Shown piece after piece: positions 45,985 through 55,293 of a stretch of DNA of 64,000 nucleotides (its first letter is position 1; the number at the start of each line of letters is the position of its first letter). A model generated the notes under the pieces. The model worked only from the letters and a program-made list of their open reading frames with translations. It was not told the origin of the DNA and did no database searches. The DNA is from DATKRB01 sp963794215 (lineage in GTDB: Bacteria; Actinomycetota; Acidimicrobiia; Acidimicrobiales; RAAP-2), in the NCBI GenBank assembly GCA_963794215.1, contig CAWCCQ010000008.1, forward strand, positions 62,001 through 126,000. The letters run 5' to 3'. The position numbers and the translations under genes are program-made.

Positions 45985-46910
45985 CCAATCCTCCCGCTGA
46001 CGTAGGCCTTGGTCCGCGGATCCCTGGGTGATCCGAAGATCTCAGGGGTGGGACCCACCTCGACCAGCGTGCCCACACCCTCCTCGTCGAGCAGGAAGAC
46101 CGCGGTCCGCTGCGCCACGCGCACCGCTTGGAACATGTTGTGGGTGACGAGCACGATGGTGACGTGGGCACTCAACTCGCTGATCAACGCCTCGATCTTG
46201 GCCGTTGCTACCGGGTCGAGCGCCGAGCACGGCTCGTCGAGCAAGAGCACCTCGGGCTCGATGGCCAGTGCCCGGCCGATGCACAGGCGCTGCTGCTGGC
46301 CGCCGGAGAGCTCGACGGCCGGAGCGCCCAAGCGGTCCTTGACGATGTCCCACAAGGCGGCTTGCCGCAGCGCTGCCTCGGCCGACTCGAGCAGCAGCGA
46401 CCGTTTGCGAACGCCGTTCAGCCGGAGCCCAAAGGCCACGTTGTCGAGGATCGACATAGTCGGAAACACGTTCGGCCGCTGGAACACCATTCCGATCCGG
46501 GTGCGGACGAGCTCGGGTTGCGTGCCGCGGGCGTAGACATCGAGGTCACCGACCATCACGGTGCCGGACACCACCGCCCCGCTGTGATCGTGCATGCGGT
46601 TCACCACCCGCAGGATGGTCGTCTTTCCGCATCCCGAAGGCCCGACGAGTGCGGTCACCTGATTGGTCGGCAGCTCGAGCGAGACCCCTCGGACCACGAC
46701 GTGCTTGGCGAAGCGCACCGACACGTCCTCGAGCACGACTGCGGGGGGACCGGCGACGGGCTCGGGCGTCGTGAGCTCGGAGGGCCCCGGCGTGCTGTGA
46801 TCGACGTGGACTTCGGGGGTCACACTGAGCATCGATAGCACCGACTCGCCCGTCGCGACGACTCGCCCATCGTGAGCTGGCGCTGGAGGGACCATCGTCT
46901 CAGCGGGCAT
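45981..46910 (-). CDS. pstB: Phosphate ABC transporter ATP-binding protein, first copy
   Basis: 309 residues from ATG 46910, which overlaps pstA by 11 bases; Met6 (46895) is also possible. All ABC motifs are present (GPSGCGKTT, FQRPNVFPTMSILDN, LSGGQQQRLCIGRAL, LLLDEPCSALDP, THNMFQAVR). About 60 extra N-terminal residues, Pro/Ser/Thr-rich, precede the ATPase fold. Tandem duplication with pstB2 is evident. The two copies could form a heterodimer or act alternately. Confidence 0.93.
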   Translation of the reverse strand: MPAETMVPPAPAHDGRVVATGESVLSMLSVTPEVHVDHSTPGPSELTTPEPVAGPPAVVLEDVSVRFAKHVVVRGVSLELPTNQVTALVGPSGCGKTTILRVVNRMHDHSGAVVSGTVMVGDLDVYARGTQPELVRTRIGMVFQRPNVFPTMSILDNVAFGLRLNGVRKRSLLLESAEAALRQAALWDIVKDRLGAPAVELSGGQQQRLCIGRALAIEPEVLLLDEPCSALDPVATAKIEALISELSAHVTIVLVTHNMFQAVRVAQRTAVFLLDEEGVGTLVEVGPTPEIFGSPRDPRTKAYVSGRIG

Positions 46911-47832
46911 GGCGGGTCAGGTAGCTCGCCGCGGAGCGGGCCAGGATCGAAAGGATCAGGACGAACCCGAGGAGCACGAAGGCGGCACCCCACGCCGTCG
47001 TCTGCTGCGTCGATTCGGGCGCCGTCCCGAAGGTGTAGATGACCAGGGGCACGGCGTTCATCGGTTGCGCCGGCGACAGACTGAACAGTGAGCTGCCGAG
47101 CGCAGTGAACAGCAACGGTGCGGTTTCCCCGACCGCCCGGGCGATCGCCAGGAGGTTGCCGGTCACGATGCCCGGCAGTGCAGTCCGAACCACCACCGAC
47201 CGCACGACCCGAGACTGGCGTGCCCCCAGTGCCAATCCCGCTTCCCACAGGTCGTCGGGCACGGCCCGCATCGCCTCCTCGTCGGCGCGCACGATGATCG
47301 GCACCATGAGGACGGCGAGGGCAAAGCTGGCGGAGATCGCCGAGAAGTGGCCCGAAGGGACCACGATCAGCGCATACGCGAAGGTCCCGATGGCGATGGA
47401 GGGGATGCCCGACATGACGTCGGCCACGAACCTGATCGCTCCGGCCAAACGGCCGCGGCGATCGATGAGGAACAGCGCCACGGCCATCCCGACAGGGACA
47501 GCCATGGCCAGCGCCAGCCCGATGATGATCCCCGAGCCGACGAGCGCGTTGGCGATCCCGCCTCCCGGAACCCCGAAGGGACGCGGAGACTCGGTGAAGA
47601 AGTCCGTCGACAGAGCCTTGGCTCCTCGGCTGATCGTGTAAGCGACGAGCGCCACCAAGGGGACGAGGGCGACAGCCAACGAGAGGTGGCAGAGCACCCT
47701 GGCCACACGGCCTTGCAGATGGCGACGGCCGAGCGTGGCCCTCGAGATGTTCCGAATCGTCTCACGCCGGGCGGCGATCGCCTCCTCGGAAAGCAGATCG
47801 GGCGGCGTTGCGACAGGGCTGGCGACGGTCAC
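46900..47832 (-). CDS. pstA: Phosphate ABC transporter permease PstA
   Basis: 310 residues from a GTG whose GTGA overlaps the pstC stop; a longer frame to 47916 would overlap pstC by 88 bases. Six membrane helices are seen. The EAA-like loop coupling to PstB shows EAGLALGARQSRVVRSVVVRTALPGI. The permease forms the phosphate channel with PstC. The hydrophilic N-terminus holds about 40 residues before helix one. Confidence 0.94.
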   Translation of the reverse strand: MTVASPVATPPDLLSEEAIAARRETIRNISRATLGRRHLQGRVARVLCHLSLAVALVPLVALVAYTISRGAKALSTDFFTESPRPFGVPGGGIANALVGSGIIIGLALAMAVPVGMAVALFLIDRRGRLAGAIRFVADVMSGIPSIAIGTFAYALIVVPSGHFSAISASFALAVLMVPIIVRADEEAMRAVPDDLWEAGLALGARQSRVVRSVVVRTALPGIVTGNLLAIARAVGETAPLLFTALGSSLFSLSPAQPMNAVPLVIYTFGTAPESTQQTTAWGAAFVLLGFVLILSILARSAASYLTRHAR

Positions 47833-48830
47833 GCCGACCTGGCTCCCGAGGGCATGGGCTCTGGCGGGCCCGGTGGAAGCACTGACGCGGTCGCGGACCG
47901 GCGGCGAAGCAGCCATTGACCGCCCACGTTGACGATCGCACTGATGGCCAGCAGCACCACGACCAGCCCGATCACGGCGCTGCGTTGGATGCCGGTGGCC
48001 TCACCGAAGAAGTCCACGACCGCGGACCCGAGCGTGGTCCCGTTGGCGAGCAGCGAGTGTGGCAGGGTGACGCCACCACCGATCACCATCGCCACGGCGA
48101 TCACCTCGCCAAGCGCTCGGCCGATCGCCAGCGTCACCGCAGCCTGTATTCCCGACGCCGCCCCGGGGACAACGGCTCGCCGCACCACCTGCCACCGGGT
48201 ACCGCCTAGGGCGAGGGCAGCCTCGCGGTCGGCGAGCGACACCCCCCGAAACGCCGTGCGCGACAAGGCCACCATCGTGGGCAGTGCCATCACGGCGAGC
48301 ACGGTGGCCGCCAGCAAGATGCCCGAGCCGAACGCCTGGCCACCGGCAAGGTGATCGAGGCCCGGGACCTTCTTCAAGAACGGCTCCACATGGCGGGCGA
48401 AGACCGGTTCGAGCACGAGCAGTCCCCAGAGCCCCACCACGATGCTTGGCACGGCGGCCAGTAGATCCACGGCGGTAGACAGCGGCGCGGCGAGCCAGCG
48501 TGGGCTCAGCTCCGAGAGCGCCGCAGCTGTGCCAAGGCCGATGGGAACGACCAACAGCATCGCCAACCCGGTCGTGAGCAGGGTGTCGACGATGAACACC
48601 CCGGCACCGAACTGTTCGGTTTGGGGGTTCCAGGTGCCGCCGAAAAGGAAGCCGAACCCAGAGTGGGCGAACGCCGGGGCCGATTGCCAGAGCAGGGTAA
48701 CGACCAGGGCCAGGACGACCGCGCCAAACAGAAGGGTCCCGGTCCACCGGAATGCACCGTAGAGGCGACCTCCCGAGCGGCGCCGGGCCCCTCCGGGCGC
48801 CGTGGCCACCCGATCGAGGGCCGACGTCAT
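47829..48830 (-). CDS. pstC: Phosphate ABC transporter permease PstC
   Basis: 333 residues with six membrane helices (first about 28-49). Family marks are FGFLFGGTWNPQTEQFGA in the periplasmic loop and the coupling segment REAALALGGTRWQVVRRAVVPGAASGI. It is 34 bases after pstS. The C-terminal 20 residues are Pro/Ser-rich. It partners with PstA. Confidence 0.95.
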   Translation of the reverse strand: MTSALDRVATAPGGARRRSGGRLYGAFRWTGTLLFGAVVLALVVTLLWQSAPAFAHSGFGFLFGGTWNPQTEQFGAGVFIVDTLLTTGLAMLLVVPIGLGTAAALSELSPRWLAAPLSTAVDLLAAVPSIVVGLWGLLVLEPVFARHVEPFLKKVPGLDHLAGGQAFGSGILLAATVLAVMALPTMVALSRTAFRGVSLADREAALALGGTRWQVVRRAVVPGAASGIQAAVTLAIGRALGEVIAVAMVIGGGVTLPHSLLANGTTLGSAVVDFFGEATGIQRSAVIGLVVVLLAISAIVNVGGQWLLRRRSATASVLPPGPPEPMPSGARSA

Positions 48831-48864
48831 CGGGCGCGCAATCCCAGTCCCCCCTCGCTACTGA

Positions 48865-50178
48865 TCACGGAGAGAAGATGGCCTGCCCGGAGGCTGTCTG
48901 CAAACCGAGCAGGGCGGAGTGGGCGAACGCCACGGCGTTGGCCGGGAGCTGAGCGTACCCGAGGCCGTTCGAGTACGTCTGACCAGTGGTGATGACCCAT
49001 TGGAACAGCTTGCCCAGCTGGATCCCGACGTTGGTCGAGGCTTGCTTCTGGTAGAGGAGCGCCCAGCTGAAGTTGGCCAACGGGTACGTTGCGCCTCCCG
49101 CCGAGTAGACGATATTGAAGTTCGAGGCGCTCAGGTTGGCAGCATTGGCGCCGGCGGCGCCGATGGAGGCGATGGACGGGGTCACAAAGGCGCCAGCTTG
49201 GTTCTGCAGGGCCGCATTGGTGAAGTTCGCCGCCAACGCGTACGAATACTCGACATAGCCGATGGCACCAGCCGTTGCCTGGATGTAGCTGGCGACGCCG
49301 GTGTTCAGCTGCTGGCCCGTCCCGTGGCTCCGTGCGGCGGTGGGCCAGGTGGTCGACGGCGAGGTGGCGCCGATCGCCGAGGTCCATGTCGCGCCCGCGG
49401 TGTCGATGAGGTACTGGTCAAGGTCGTAGCCGGGTCCCGAGGTGTCGGCGCGGAACACGGGCACAACCGCGGCGGTCGTCGGGCAGGCCGCATTCAACTG
49501 GTTCCAGTTCGTGATGGTCCCGAGATAGATACCGGCGATCTGCGCTCCCGTCAGATGCAGACCCGCACCGGCACACGACTCGTTGTAGGAGATCGCGACT
49601 CCTCCGAGGTCAACGGGAACTTGGATCACCGGACCCTTTGCCGCCGCCAGCTGTGCCGCAGTCATCGGGATCTCGCTCTGGCCGAAGCTCGAGGTGTTCT
49701 GCTGGACCGCCGTCACGCCGGGGCCACTGCCCGCTGGCGAATAGTTGATGGCGACACCCTTGTTCAGCAGGTTGTACTGGTAGAACACCCGGCCGTAGAA
49801 GGGTTGGATCGAGCTCGCGCCCACGCCGGTGAGGGTGCCCGCCGGGGTGCTGGTGAGGTTCGCCGACAACGACCCGCCGGGCGTGCTGGGCGCTGCGGGC
49901 GCGGTGGTGGTGACCACGGTGGCGGCGCTCTTGGCCGCGGTGGTCGCCGTCGTGGTGCCCGCTCCGGGCGCCTTCGTGGTGGTCGTCGTCGGCGCAGCGG
50001 TGGTAGTCGTCACCTTGGCGGGCTTGGTCGTGGTCGTCTTCTTGCTCGCAGTCGGGGTCGACGAGCCGCAGGCTGCGGCGAGCAGCCCGGCCGCGAGCAG
50101 CACGAGCCCGATCCGCCAAGGGCGGCCAAACCGAGCGCCGGCGGTAGCTCTGGTTCCCAAGTCGGTCTGGTCGGTCAC
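48865..50178 (-). CDS. pstS: Phosphate-binding lipoprotein PstS
   Basis: 437 residues from a GTG with GAGGAG upstream at 8 bases. The lipobox LLAAAC puts the lipidated Cys at residue 37. A Thr/Lys/Ala-rich linker (about 40-95) lifts the binding domain through the cell wall. The Pst fold follows: GASSIQPFYGRVFYQY, the QSEIPMT segment, ITNWNQLN and the phosphate-contact TSGPGYDLDQYL. Phosphate is passed to PstCA. It heads the leftward operon. Confidence 0.92.
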   Translation of the reverse strand: MTDQTDLGTRATAGARFGRPWRIGLVLLAAGLLAAACGSSTPTASKKTTTTKPAKVTTTTAAPTTTTTKAPGAGTTTATTAAKSAATVVTTTAPAAPSTPGGSLSANLTSTPAGTLTGVGASSIQPFYGRVFYQYNLLNKGVAINYSPAGSGPGVTAVQQNTSSFGQSEIPMTAAQLAAAKGPVIQVPVDLGGVAISYNESCAGAGLHLTGAQIAGIYLGTITNWNQLNAACPTTAAVVPVFRADTSGPGYDLDQYLIDTAGATWTSAIGATSPSTTWPTAARSHGTGQQLNTGVASYIQATAGAIGYVEYSYALAANFTNAALQNQAGAFVTPSIASIGAAGANAANLSASNFNIVYSAGGATYPLANFSWALLYQKQASTNVGIQLGKLFQWVITTGQTYSNGLGYAQLPANAVAFAHSALLGLQTASGQAIFSP

Positions 50179-50228
50179 AGCACTGCTCCTCAGTCGGTGC
50201 CGACAGACTCGGCGTTCCACGGGGCCGA

Positions 50229-50257
50229 ATCATGATCAATCTGATCGGCTTTGTCAA
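50229..50257 (-). promoter_or_regulatory. Candidate pst operon promoter
   Basis: On the minus strand a perfect TTGACA (50252-50257), a 17-base spacer and CATGAT (50229-50234) lie about 50 bases before the pstS start. No clear PhoP-box direct repeat is seen beside it. The surrounding 152-base gap is notably AT-richer than its neighbours. Confidence 0.55.
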
Positions 50258-50330
50258 ACGCATAAAGTACATTGACCCCATCCACGACGTCGCGCCGAAC
50301 GCGGACGGCGCCCGGACGCCACCCGCGGTC

Positions 50331-51065
50331 TTAGCGCGACGCGACGACCCGGAAGGATTCGGCGGTAGCTCCCTCGGGGAGCCCGGCCGAGCGAGCGGTG
50401 GCGGACCCCCACCTCCCGAGCATCTCGGCCAACGACGCGGGGTCCACGATCTGGCTCCGATGGCTGAGGAGCGCGGCCTGCTTGCGGTCGAGGGTCGTGG
50501 TGGTGTCGACCACCAGGTCACCGTCCTGAGCGGCCATCAGCCACAGCTCGTCCACCGTGTGCGGTTCGAGCCCTTCCTCCTCGAGCAACTCGGGGTGGGC
50601 GAAGGGATTGCCCGCGTCCGGGTAGAACGCGCAGACGGCCGCCTCCCCCACGGCAAGGTGGTCCGGGTGGCTCGCGGCCAGGCGGGTCCACGAACGCTCG
50701 GGAGATTGGGTGATCATGAGCTGGGGCCGGACGGAGCGGATGACCCGAGAAAGGTCCCGGCGCAGTTCCAACGTGGCGGCGACCCGCCCGTCGGGGTAGC
50801 CGAGGAACCGCACGTCATGGACTCCCACAACCGCGGCAGCCGCCTGCTGTTCGTGGCGACGGATCGCTGCCATGTCCGGTCGGGACATCGTGCGGTCCGA
50901 GCCTCCGGCCTCCCCGTCGGTGACCACGCAATAGGTCACCGAAAGACCTGCCTGGGTGAAGGCGGCGACGCTACCCGCGGCAGCGAAGTCCACGTCGTCG
51001 GGGTGGGCGGTCACGACTAACACCCGGCCGACAGTGTCGCCAGGCGCCCAGCGACGAGCCGTCAC
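50331..51065 (-). CDS. PIG-L/LmbE-type deacetylase
   Basis: 244 residues from a GTG. The zinc motif AHPDDVDFAAAG (residues about 20-31) and a HPDHLAVGEA second His segment define the family, which removes acetyl groups from N-acetylglucosamine derivatives. In actinobacteria members include MshB and Mca of the mycothiol system; TDGEAGGSDRTMSRP and SERSW-type stretches are compatible, but I cannot choose between them. It follows the DEAD-box gene by 58 bases. Confidence 0.85.
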   Translation of the reverse strand: MTARRWAPGDTVGRVLVVTAHPDDVDFAAAGSVAAFTQAGLSVTYCVVTDGEAGGSDRTMSRPDMAAIRRHEQQAAAAVVGVHDVRFLGYPDGRVAATLELRRDLSRVIRSVRPQLMITQSPERSWTRLAASHPDHLAVGEAAVCAFYPDAGNPFAHPELLEEEGLEPHTVDELWLMAAQDGDLVVDTTTTLDRKQAALLSHRSQIVDPASLAEMLGRWGSATARSAGLPEGATAESFRVVASR

Positions 51066-51123
51066 CTCGCCGCCGATCGCGAGCCAACCGTCCGCGGGGT
51101 CGGGCTCAGCGGACTCTTGACCC

Positions 51124-52416
51124 TCAGAGGACGCCCTCCTCGGCCAGGGGCTCCCAGGCGGCCAGGTCGGCCAGTCGTGGGTCGTTGGAGAACATCTCGA
51201 CGATGGGCATCCGCAGCCCGAGCCGCCGCTGGATCACCTCCATCTCGACGAGCTGGTTCCACAACGCGAGGCTCACCACCACGCCGGCGTGGCCCGCCCT
51301 CGCCGTGCGGCCCGAGCGGTGCAGGTAGGCTTTGTGATCCTCGGGCGGGTCGTAGTGCACGACCACATCGACAGCCTCTATATGCAGGCCCCGAGCGGCC
51401 ACATCGGTCGCCACCAGCACCGGAAGCTTGCCCGACGAGAAGTCGGCCAGGGCCCGCTCGCGGTTGGACTGTCGGAGATCGCCGTGGATTGCTGCGGCTC
51501 GCACCCCTTCCTTCTCGAGCTGCTCGACCACGCGGTCCGCGCCACGCTTGGTCCTCACGAACACCAGGGACTTCTCCTGGGCCCGGCAGATGGCGGCGAC
51601 GACCTTCACCTTGTCCATCTGGTGGACCTGCAGGAAACGGTGCTGCATTGCTGCGACCGTCTGGGTGCTCGACGCGACCTCGTGGGCGACCGGGTCGGTG
51701 AGGTACCGCTGGACCAGCCGGTCCACGGCACCGTCGAGCGTGGCAGAGAACAAGAGGGTCTGGTGGGGGAGCTCGAGACGGCGCAGCACCCATTCCACCT
51801 GAGGCATGAACCCCATGTCGGCCATCCGGTCGGCCTCGTCGAGCACGAGCGTCTCGACGCCGGCCACCGACAGCTCGCCGCGGTCCCCCAGGTCGATGAG
51901 CCGCCCAGGGGTGGCGATGATCACGTCGACGCCCTTGCGCAAGGTAGCCACCTGGCGGTCGATGTCGGCGCCACCGTAGACGGCCACGATCCGCAGTCCG
52001 ATGGCAACGGCCAGGGGGGCGAGCACGTCGTGCACCTGCACTGCGAGCTCGCGGGTAGGAAGGAGCACCAAGGCGCGCGGCCGAGCGGTGCGCCGGCCCT
52101 CGCGAGTGGGTGGGGTGGAGCCGGCTCGCAGGCTCGCCTCGGTCCGCTGCAGCAACGGAAGTCCGAACGCGAGGGTCTTGCCCGAGCCTGTCTTGGCCTT
52201 GCCGCAGACGTCCCGGCCGGCCAGAGCATCGGCGATGGTCAGCGCCTGGATCGGAAATGCGGTGGTGATCCCCTGGTTCGCCAGCGCCTTGGTCAGCGCC
52301 AGCATCACACCGAGCGATTCGAAGGTCTGCGTGGTCCCGTAGGTGTCGGTCACCGTCGGGCTCGAGCCCGCGTCAAGTGCGCTGGCTTCATCGCCAGCCA
52401 GGGTGTCAGTTGTCAT
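51124..52416 (-). CDS. DEAD-box RNA helicase
   Basis: 430 residues from ATG 52416. All motifs are visible: the Q motif region TTAFPIQALTIADAL, AKTGSGKTLAF, PTRELAVQV, VLDEADRMADMGF, FSATL, and the C-lobe HRSGRTARAGHAG. It lacks the long RNA-binding tail of CsdA/DbpA types and resembles RhlE-like helicases. It would remodel rRNA or mRNA. The frame is open to 52755 upstream, but the added residues look like an antisense shadow. Confidence 0.93.
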   Translation of the reverse strand: MTTDTLAGDEASALDAGSSPTVTDTYGTTQTFESLGVMLALTKALANQGITTAFPIQALTIADALAGRDVCGKAKTGSGKTLAFGLPLLQRTEASLRAGSTPPTREGRRTARPRALVLLPTRELAVQVHDVLAPLAVAIGLRIVAVYGGADIDRQVATLRKGVDVIIATPGRLIDLGDRGELSVAGVETLVLDEADRMADMGFMPQVEWVLRRLELPHQTLLFSATLDGAVDRLVQRYLTDPVAHEVASSTQTVAAMQHRFLQVHQMDKVKVVAAICRAQEKSLVFVRTKRGADRVVEQLEKEGVRAAAIHGDLRQSNRERALADFSSGKLPVLVATDVAARGLHIEAVDVVVHYDPPEDHKAYLHRSGRTARAGHAGVVVSLALWNQLVEMEVIQRRLGLRMPIVEMFSNDPRLADLAAWEPLAEEGVL

Positions 52417-52714
52417 GGGCGCTCTCTCGCTGCGGCGGGGCCCCACGCCGGCCAGAGAGGGGAAAGCGGGCCCCGGCTGTTGGACGCCAGTCCAGTGCCG
52501 TACACATAGACTACCAGGACCTTTTCGTGCCGCGACGCATAGCTGCGCGATCCCGGCGCACCTGACCAGGCCCGGGTCCGCCCGATGGTCGGTCGCGGCA
52601 CTCCTCCGCCGTGGCTTCGCGGATGTGCCAAGGTGGGCGTCGAACCGACGGCGAGACTCGACGTCGGCACCCACGGAGGCCGGCACAGGGACCGACCGCA
52701 GGCAAGGAGGAGCG
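52417..52714. other. Divergent intergenic region, no gene seen
   Basis: 298 bases separate the leftward DEAD-box gene from rightward bcp. Both promoters must lie here. I see no convincing gene, RNA fold or operator; the middle (about 52501-52530) is locally AT-richer. Confidence 0.5.
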
Positions 52715-53180
52715 ATGGCCAGGCTCGAGGCCGGGGACAAGGCACCGGCGTTCACCCTTCCAGATCAAGACGCCCAGCCGGTGTCCCTGACGGACTTCGC
52801 CGGCAAGAGCGTGATCGTCTACTTCTATCCCGCCGACGACACGCCCGGATGCACCAAGGAGGCGTGCCAGTTCAACGACAACCTCCAGGCGCTCCAGGGT
52901 GCGGGCGCGGTGGTCGTGGGCATCTCGCCCGACGGTGCGGCGAAGCACGTCGAAATTCAAGAACAAGTACGGGCTGGCCTTTCCCCTGCTGTCGGATCCT
53001 GGGCACTCGACGATGGAGGCCTACGGAGCCTGGGGCGAGAAGACGATGTACGGCAAGAAGACGGTCGGCACGATCCGGTCCACCTTCCTCATCGACCCCA
53101 AGGGCCTCGTCACCCGAGCCTGGTACAACGTCCGCGCCGACGGCCATGCGGCCAAGGTTCTCGCCGAGCTGACCGGCTGA
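52715..53180 (+). CDS. bcp: Thioredoxin-dependent peroxiredoxin, Bcp/PrxQ type (one-base frameshift)
   Basis: Starts at ATG 52715 after GGAGGAG. It reduces peroxides through Cys46, with resolving Cys51, in DDTPGCTKEACQF. The frame is correct to GAAKHVE; the family-like remainder (FKNKYGLAFPLLSDPG, MYGKKTVGTIRSTFLID, HAAKVLAELTG) is one frame over. Removing one A from AAA at 52953-52955 gives a 154-residue protein of normal length. Sequencing error is likely, since homopolymer breaks recur in the window. Confidence 0.88.
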
Positions 53181-53243
53181 CCGACCCGGGCGCCGGTGTC
53201 CGATTGGCGCTGCTCATCGACCGCGCTCAGCAGGACCCGTCGA

Positions 53244-54071
53244 TCACTGCTGGTGCACGGGACACCACCAGGTGGTCCGGCCGCCCACCGTGCTCCGCTG
53301 AAGCGGGGTACCGTCGCGCGGACAGAGGCCCCCAGGACGGCGCTGGTCCATGAGATCGCCCATGTGGGAACCACCCCGGTCGAAGAGCTCGTCGAGGGTG
53401 CCCCTCAGGTGACGGTGGAGCCGACGGAGCTCCGCGTCCGACAGGGAATTCGAGGGCCGCAGAGGCGAGAGCCCCGCGCGCCAGAGGATCTCGTCCACCA
53501 GTAGGTTTCCCACTCCGGCCAGGTGTGCCTGGTCTTGCAGCCGGGCTTTCAGGGGCGGCCCGGGCGTCGTGCGCGACGACAGTGCGCGGCGGAGCGCACC
53601 CAGGGTCAGGCCGAACGCGTCTGGGCCCAACGCGTCCTCGTCGGGGTCGAGCTCCACCCGACCGAAACGCCGTGGATCGTGCAGGGACAGGTGGCCTCCG
53701 TCGGCGAAGCCCACGCGAAAGCGGACCCACTTGTCGTCGACGACGGCTGACGAGTAGAGCAAACGGTCGATGGCCGCCCGGGTATCGAGCACCAGCCCGC
53801 CGGTCATTCCGAAGCGGATGCCGAGCGTCGGCCCTTGCACGTCCGACTGCTCCTCGCCCTCAGCGCCAGCGCGGACCGTGTCCAACATGAGCAGCTTTCC
53901 CCGGCGGCGAGCCGACTCGAAATGCGAACCCACCAACGCTCGGCGGAGGCCGCTCGGCGAGGTGGCCCCCTTCAGGCAGTGGGGGTCGGGGACCGCCACG
54001 TCAGCGATGGGTCGGCCGAGACAGTCTTCTGCCATCCTGCGGTAGTACTCGACCTCGAGCATCTCGGGCAC
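53244..54071 (-). CDS. Fpg/Nei-family DNA glycosylase with atypical zinc finger
   Basis: 275 residues from a GTG, giving the required Pro-Glu after the initiator (PEMLEVEYYRR). The enzyme excises oxidised bases and nicks the strand with the N-terminal Pro. FGMTGGLVLD, DPRRFGRVELD and GVGNLLVDEILWRAGLSP fit the family. The C-terminal finger reads CPRDGTPL ... WWCPVHQ, giving CxxD/CxxH instead of four Cys; zinc binding by C-D-C-H is possible but unproven. Which lesion it prefers cannot be told. Confidence 0.85.
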   Translation of the reverse strand: MPEMLEVEYYRRMAEDCLGRPIADVAVPDPHCLKGATSPSGLRRALVGSHFESARRRGKLLMLDTVRAGAEGEEQSDVQGPTLGIRFGMTGGLVLDTRAAIDRLLYSSAVVDDKWVRFRVGFADGGHLSLHDPRRFGRVELDPDEDALGPDAFGLTLGALRRALSSRTTPGPPLKARLQDQAHLAGVGNLLVDEILWRAGLSPLRPSNSLSDAELRRLHRHLRGTLDELFDRGGSHMGDLMDQRRPGGLCPRDGTPLQRSTVGGRTTWWCPVHQQ

Positions 54072-54130
54072 GGCGCAGCAGGGTACCCGCGCTGCCGGCT
54101 CCAAGCACCCGGCCCGTTGCGCTCGGTAGG

Positions 54131-55268
54131 GTGTCGGACGTGCCCCCCGAAAAGCCACAATGGGCCGAGCTGTTCACCGAGGTCGTGACATCCGGACTCT
54201 GCACCGGGTGCTCCGCGTGCATCGTCGCGTGCCCCTATGACGTGCTCGGCTACGACGACACCAACGGACGCTACCGGCCGTTCCACGTAGCTGAGCAAGG
54301 GGGTGCCGAAAACTGCACCCACGGCGAGAAGGGGTGCACCTTGTGCACCCGGGCCTGCCCGCGCTTTCGCAACTGGGAGACGGAGATCGACACGTACCTC
54401 TTCGGCCGCGAGCGGACCGAGCAGGAGGTATCGGGCGTCTGCAACGAGATGGTCCTCGTGCGGGCGACCGATCCCGAATCCGCCGAGGTGGGACAGGACG
54501 GCGGCTTCGTCTCGGCACTCTTGATCTGGGCGCTCGAGCATGACGTCATCGACGCCGCACTGGTCTCGGCGCTCGAGGGCGACGGCTCCACGTGGAAGGC
54601 CGTGCCCGCGGTTGCTCGCACCCGAGCCGACGTCCTGGCCACGGCGGGATCGCGCTACACGTATTCGGCCAACCCGATCGCCTACGCCGATGCGATCGAG
54701 GGCGGCGCTGAGCGGATCGCCCTCGTTGGCATGGGTTGCCAGGCGTCGGCACCGCCGGTCATGTCGGCCCGCAAAGCGGGCAAGGTGGCGCGCCGCTTCA
54801 CCCTGTCGATCGGGCTCATGTGCTCCAAGACCTTCGACGACGCCATCTTCCCCGAGCTCTTCGAGGCCCGCTACGGGCTGGCGCGCGACCGAGATCCAAA
54901 AAATGAACATCAAAGGCGTGTTCCAGGTGTGGATGCGTGACGGCTCGTATCACGAGATCCCCCTCAAGGAGGCGCACGAGTTCACCCGCGAGGGATGCAA
55001 GAGCTGCCCGGATTTCGCGGCCGAGCACGCCGACATCTCCACCGGTGGGATCGGGGCGTTCAACGACTGGACGCTGACCATCATCCGTACCGAGCGAGGA
55101 CGCGAGCTGTTCGACGCCATGGTGGCCGACGGTGCGGTCGAGCTGCGACCGATCGACGAGGACCCCGGGGCAGTCACTCTGATGCATCGGCTCAGCCGGG
55201 TCAGCAGGAGGCGATGGCCAAGCACGGCGGTGCCGATGCCCGGTCGCCTTCCGGCACCCTCTGCCTGA
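54131..55268 (+). CDS. FrhB-like F420 oxidoreductase subunit with two Fe-S clusters (one-base frameshift)
   Basis: Starts at a GTG at 54131 (or 54140). Two ferredoxin-like sites are visible: CTGCSACIVACPYD and CTHGEKGCTLCTRACP. The FrhB N- and C-domains follow (QDGGFVSALLIWAL, GMGCQASAPP, REGCKSCPDFAAEHADIS). One extra C at 54889-54890 splits the frame; removing it reads LARDEIQKMNIKGVFQVW. FrhB proteins move electrons between coenzyme F420, FAD and Fe-S partners. No partner subunit is next to it, so the reaction is unknown. Confidence 0.85.
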
Positions 55269-55293
55269 GCAAGGGGTTCTGGCCAGTCGCCCC

